Of a stretch of DNA of 6,484 bases, positions 5,894 through 6,484 are shown in pieces. The stretch comes from Acidobacteriaceae bacterium (GTDB lineage Bacteria; Acidobacteriota; Terriglobia; Terriglobales; SbA1): the NCBI GenBank assembly GCA_019237515.1, contig JAFAGX010000588.1, positions 1 through 6,484 on the forward strand, given 5' to 3'. The notes under the pieces were generated by a model, which worked only from the letters and a program-made list of their open reading frames with translations, did no database searches and had not been told where the DNA came from. A program made the position numbers and the translations under genes. The stretch's first letter is position 1, and each line of letters begins with the position of its first letter.

Positions 5894-6484
5894 GGGCCAC
5901 GATAGCAGCGCATGCGCACTGCTGCGACGAGGAACACAGCCGCCAGTGCGAGCCCAAGCCACAGTGGCGGCGCGGACAGATATCGAAGGGGCGTCAGATG
6001 TGTCATGGGACCGGTTGGAAACATCTCGCCTGAAGTGATCTCGGCTGGCGCTCCTCCGCCGACCAGGCGGTGGCCTACGATGGCGACGAAATGCGACGTG
6101 TGGAATACGAGTTTCTCGATACCGCCGATTGCGATTACTGGCAAGGCGGCCCATAACAATGTTGCGCGGCGCACCCAGCCAGAGACCAATATCAGCCAGC
6201 AATAAACGGGAAGAGGCCATATCGCATGCGCCAGGAAGAGGTGATAGGCCAACATACCCCACATCTGAAAGATTGATACTTCTCTCCACACCGAGGCCAC
6301 ACTCATGCCGCTGGCCGGCAGCACAATCGCGCTCATAAGCAGCATTATCACGTGCATGGCAATCGTGACCGCAATCGTGATCAGCGGCAGAACAATCAGG
6401 GGAACGCTTGCTTTTGCAAGCACGATACTGACATCGGAAACTGGCAACGATTTCCAGAACAGGATGCTGCGGTCGCGGCGCTCG
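5887..6484 (-). CDS. ABC-2 type transporter permease, C-terminal part (5' truncated by window edge)
   Basis: The frame is open to the right edge. About 198 residues are visible, and TTG at 6447 is an internal leucine, not the start. The visible beginning, ERRDRSILFWKSLPVSD, is a cytoplasmic signature I recognise from ABC-2 type permeases, where it is typically followed by V(L/I)AK and long hydrophobic helices. At least four membrane segments follow: VPLIVLPLITIAVTIAMHVI, the YHLFLAHAIWPLPVYCWLIL region, LLWAALPVIAIGGIEKLVF and LWLGLALAAVFLVAAVRMR. A soluble loop rich in Gly and Pro (GGGAPAEITSGEMFPTGP) precedes the last helix. Such permeases usually work with an ATPase encoded upstream, here beyond the window. 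The transported substrate is unknown. The stop TAG lies inside a palindrome, and the DUF6632-like gene begins 37 bases downstream. Confidence 0.85.
   Translation of the reverse strand, partial: ERRDRSILFWKSLPVSDVSIVLAKASVPLIVLPLITIAVTIAMHVIMLLMSAIVLPASGMSVASVWREVSIFQMWGMLAYHLFLAHAIWPLPVYCWLILVSGWVRRATLLWAALPVIAIGGIEKLVFHTSHFVAIVGHRLVGGGAPAEITSGEMFPTGPMTHLTPLRYLSAPPLWLGLALAAVFLVAAVRMRCYRGPI

Noticed and set aside
5850..5957. Longer N-terminus for the DUF6632-like protein
   Set aside because: The extra 36 codons overlap the permease gene, look non-protein-like and have no ribosome site, while ATG 5849 has GGAGGA at ideal spacing.
5794..6338. Plus-strand open frames of 69-97 codons opposite the permease gene
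   Set aside because: They are Arg/Pro-rich shadows of the minus-strand permease and DUF6632-like genes, without family features.

Overview
The window looks like chromosomal DNA of an Acidobacteriota bacterium, probably class Terriglobia, of moderately high GC. The assignment is inferred from protein style. Two large secreted proteins combine a beta-propeller with Ig-like 'SPSS..TCSF.P.SITPG' domains and end in a 'GCGGGSS...VTGTSG...' tail, a combination I associate with soil acidobacteria. No rRNA or other marker gene is present to confirm it.

Layout, left to right. (1) Positions 2-1201, plus strand: the 3' end of a PQQ-like beta-propeller protein that begins before the window. (2) Positions 1289-3457: a compact regulatory unit with a MarR-family regulator (1324-1788), a YceI-family protein (1863-2420) and a pirin (2475-3380). 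An 18-bp inverted repeat, TATTCGTT-N2-AACGAATA, lies between the -35 and -10 of the marR promoter. A near-identical copy lies ahead of yceI. The regulator therefore probably controls both itself and the yceI-pirin pair. A strong hairpin sits between yceI and pirin, and a terminator-like hairpin with a T6 tract follows pirin. (3) Positions 3458-3796: a gene-free stretch. (4) Positions 3797-5374, plus strand: a complete secreted TIGR03118-like propeller protein, followed by a good intrinsic terminator. (5) Positions 5481-6484, minus strand, convergent with the previous gene: a small four-helix membrane protein (DUF6632-like) preceded by the 3' part of an ABC-2 type permease that runs off the right edge. 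A 24-bp palindrome overlaps the permease stop codon.

How the genes work together. The MarR/YceI/pirin set looks like a small stress- or metabolite-responsive regulon. Its inducer cannot be read from sequence. The two propeller proteins are separate genes that share the same unusual C-terminus. In each, a two-helix membrane hairpin ending in a lipobox-like cysteine is inserted before the last strands of an Ig-like domain. This split-domain architecture and the paired MarR operators are the most interesting signals here. I saw no mobile element, CRISPR array, tRNA or rRNA.
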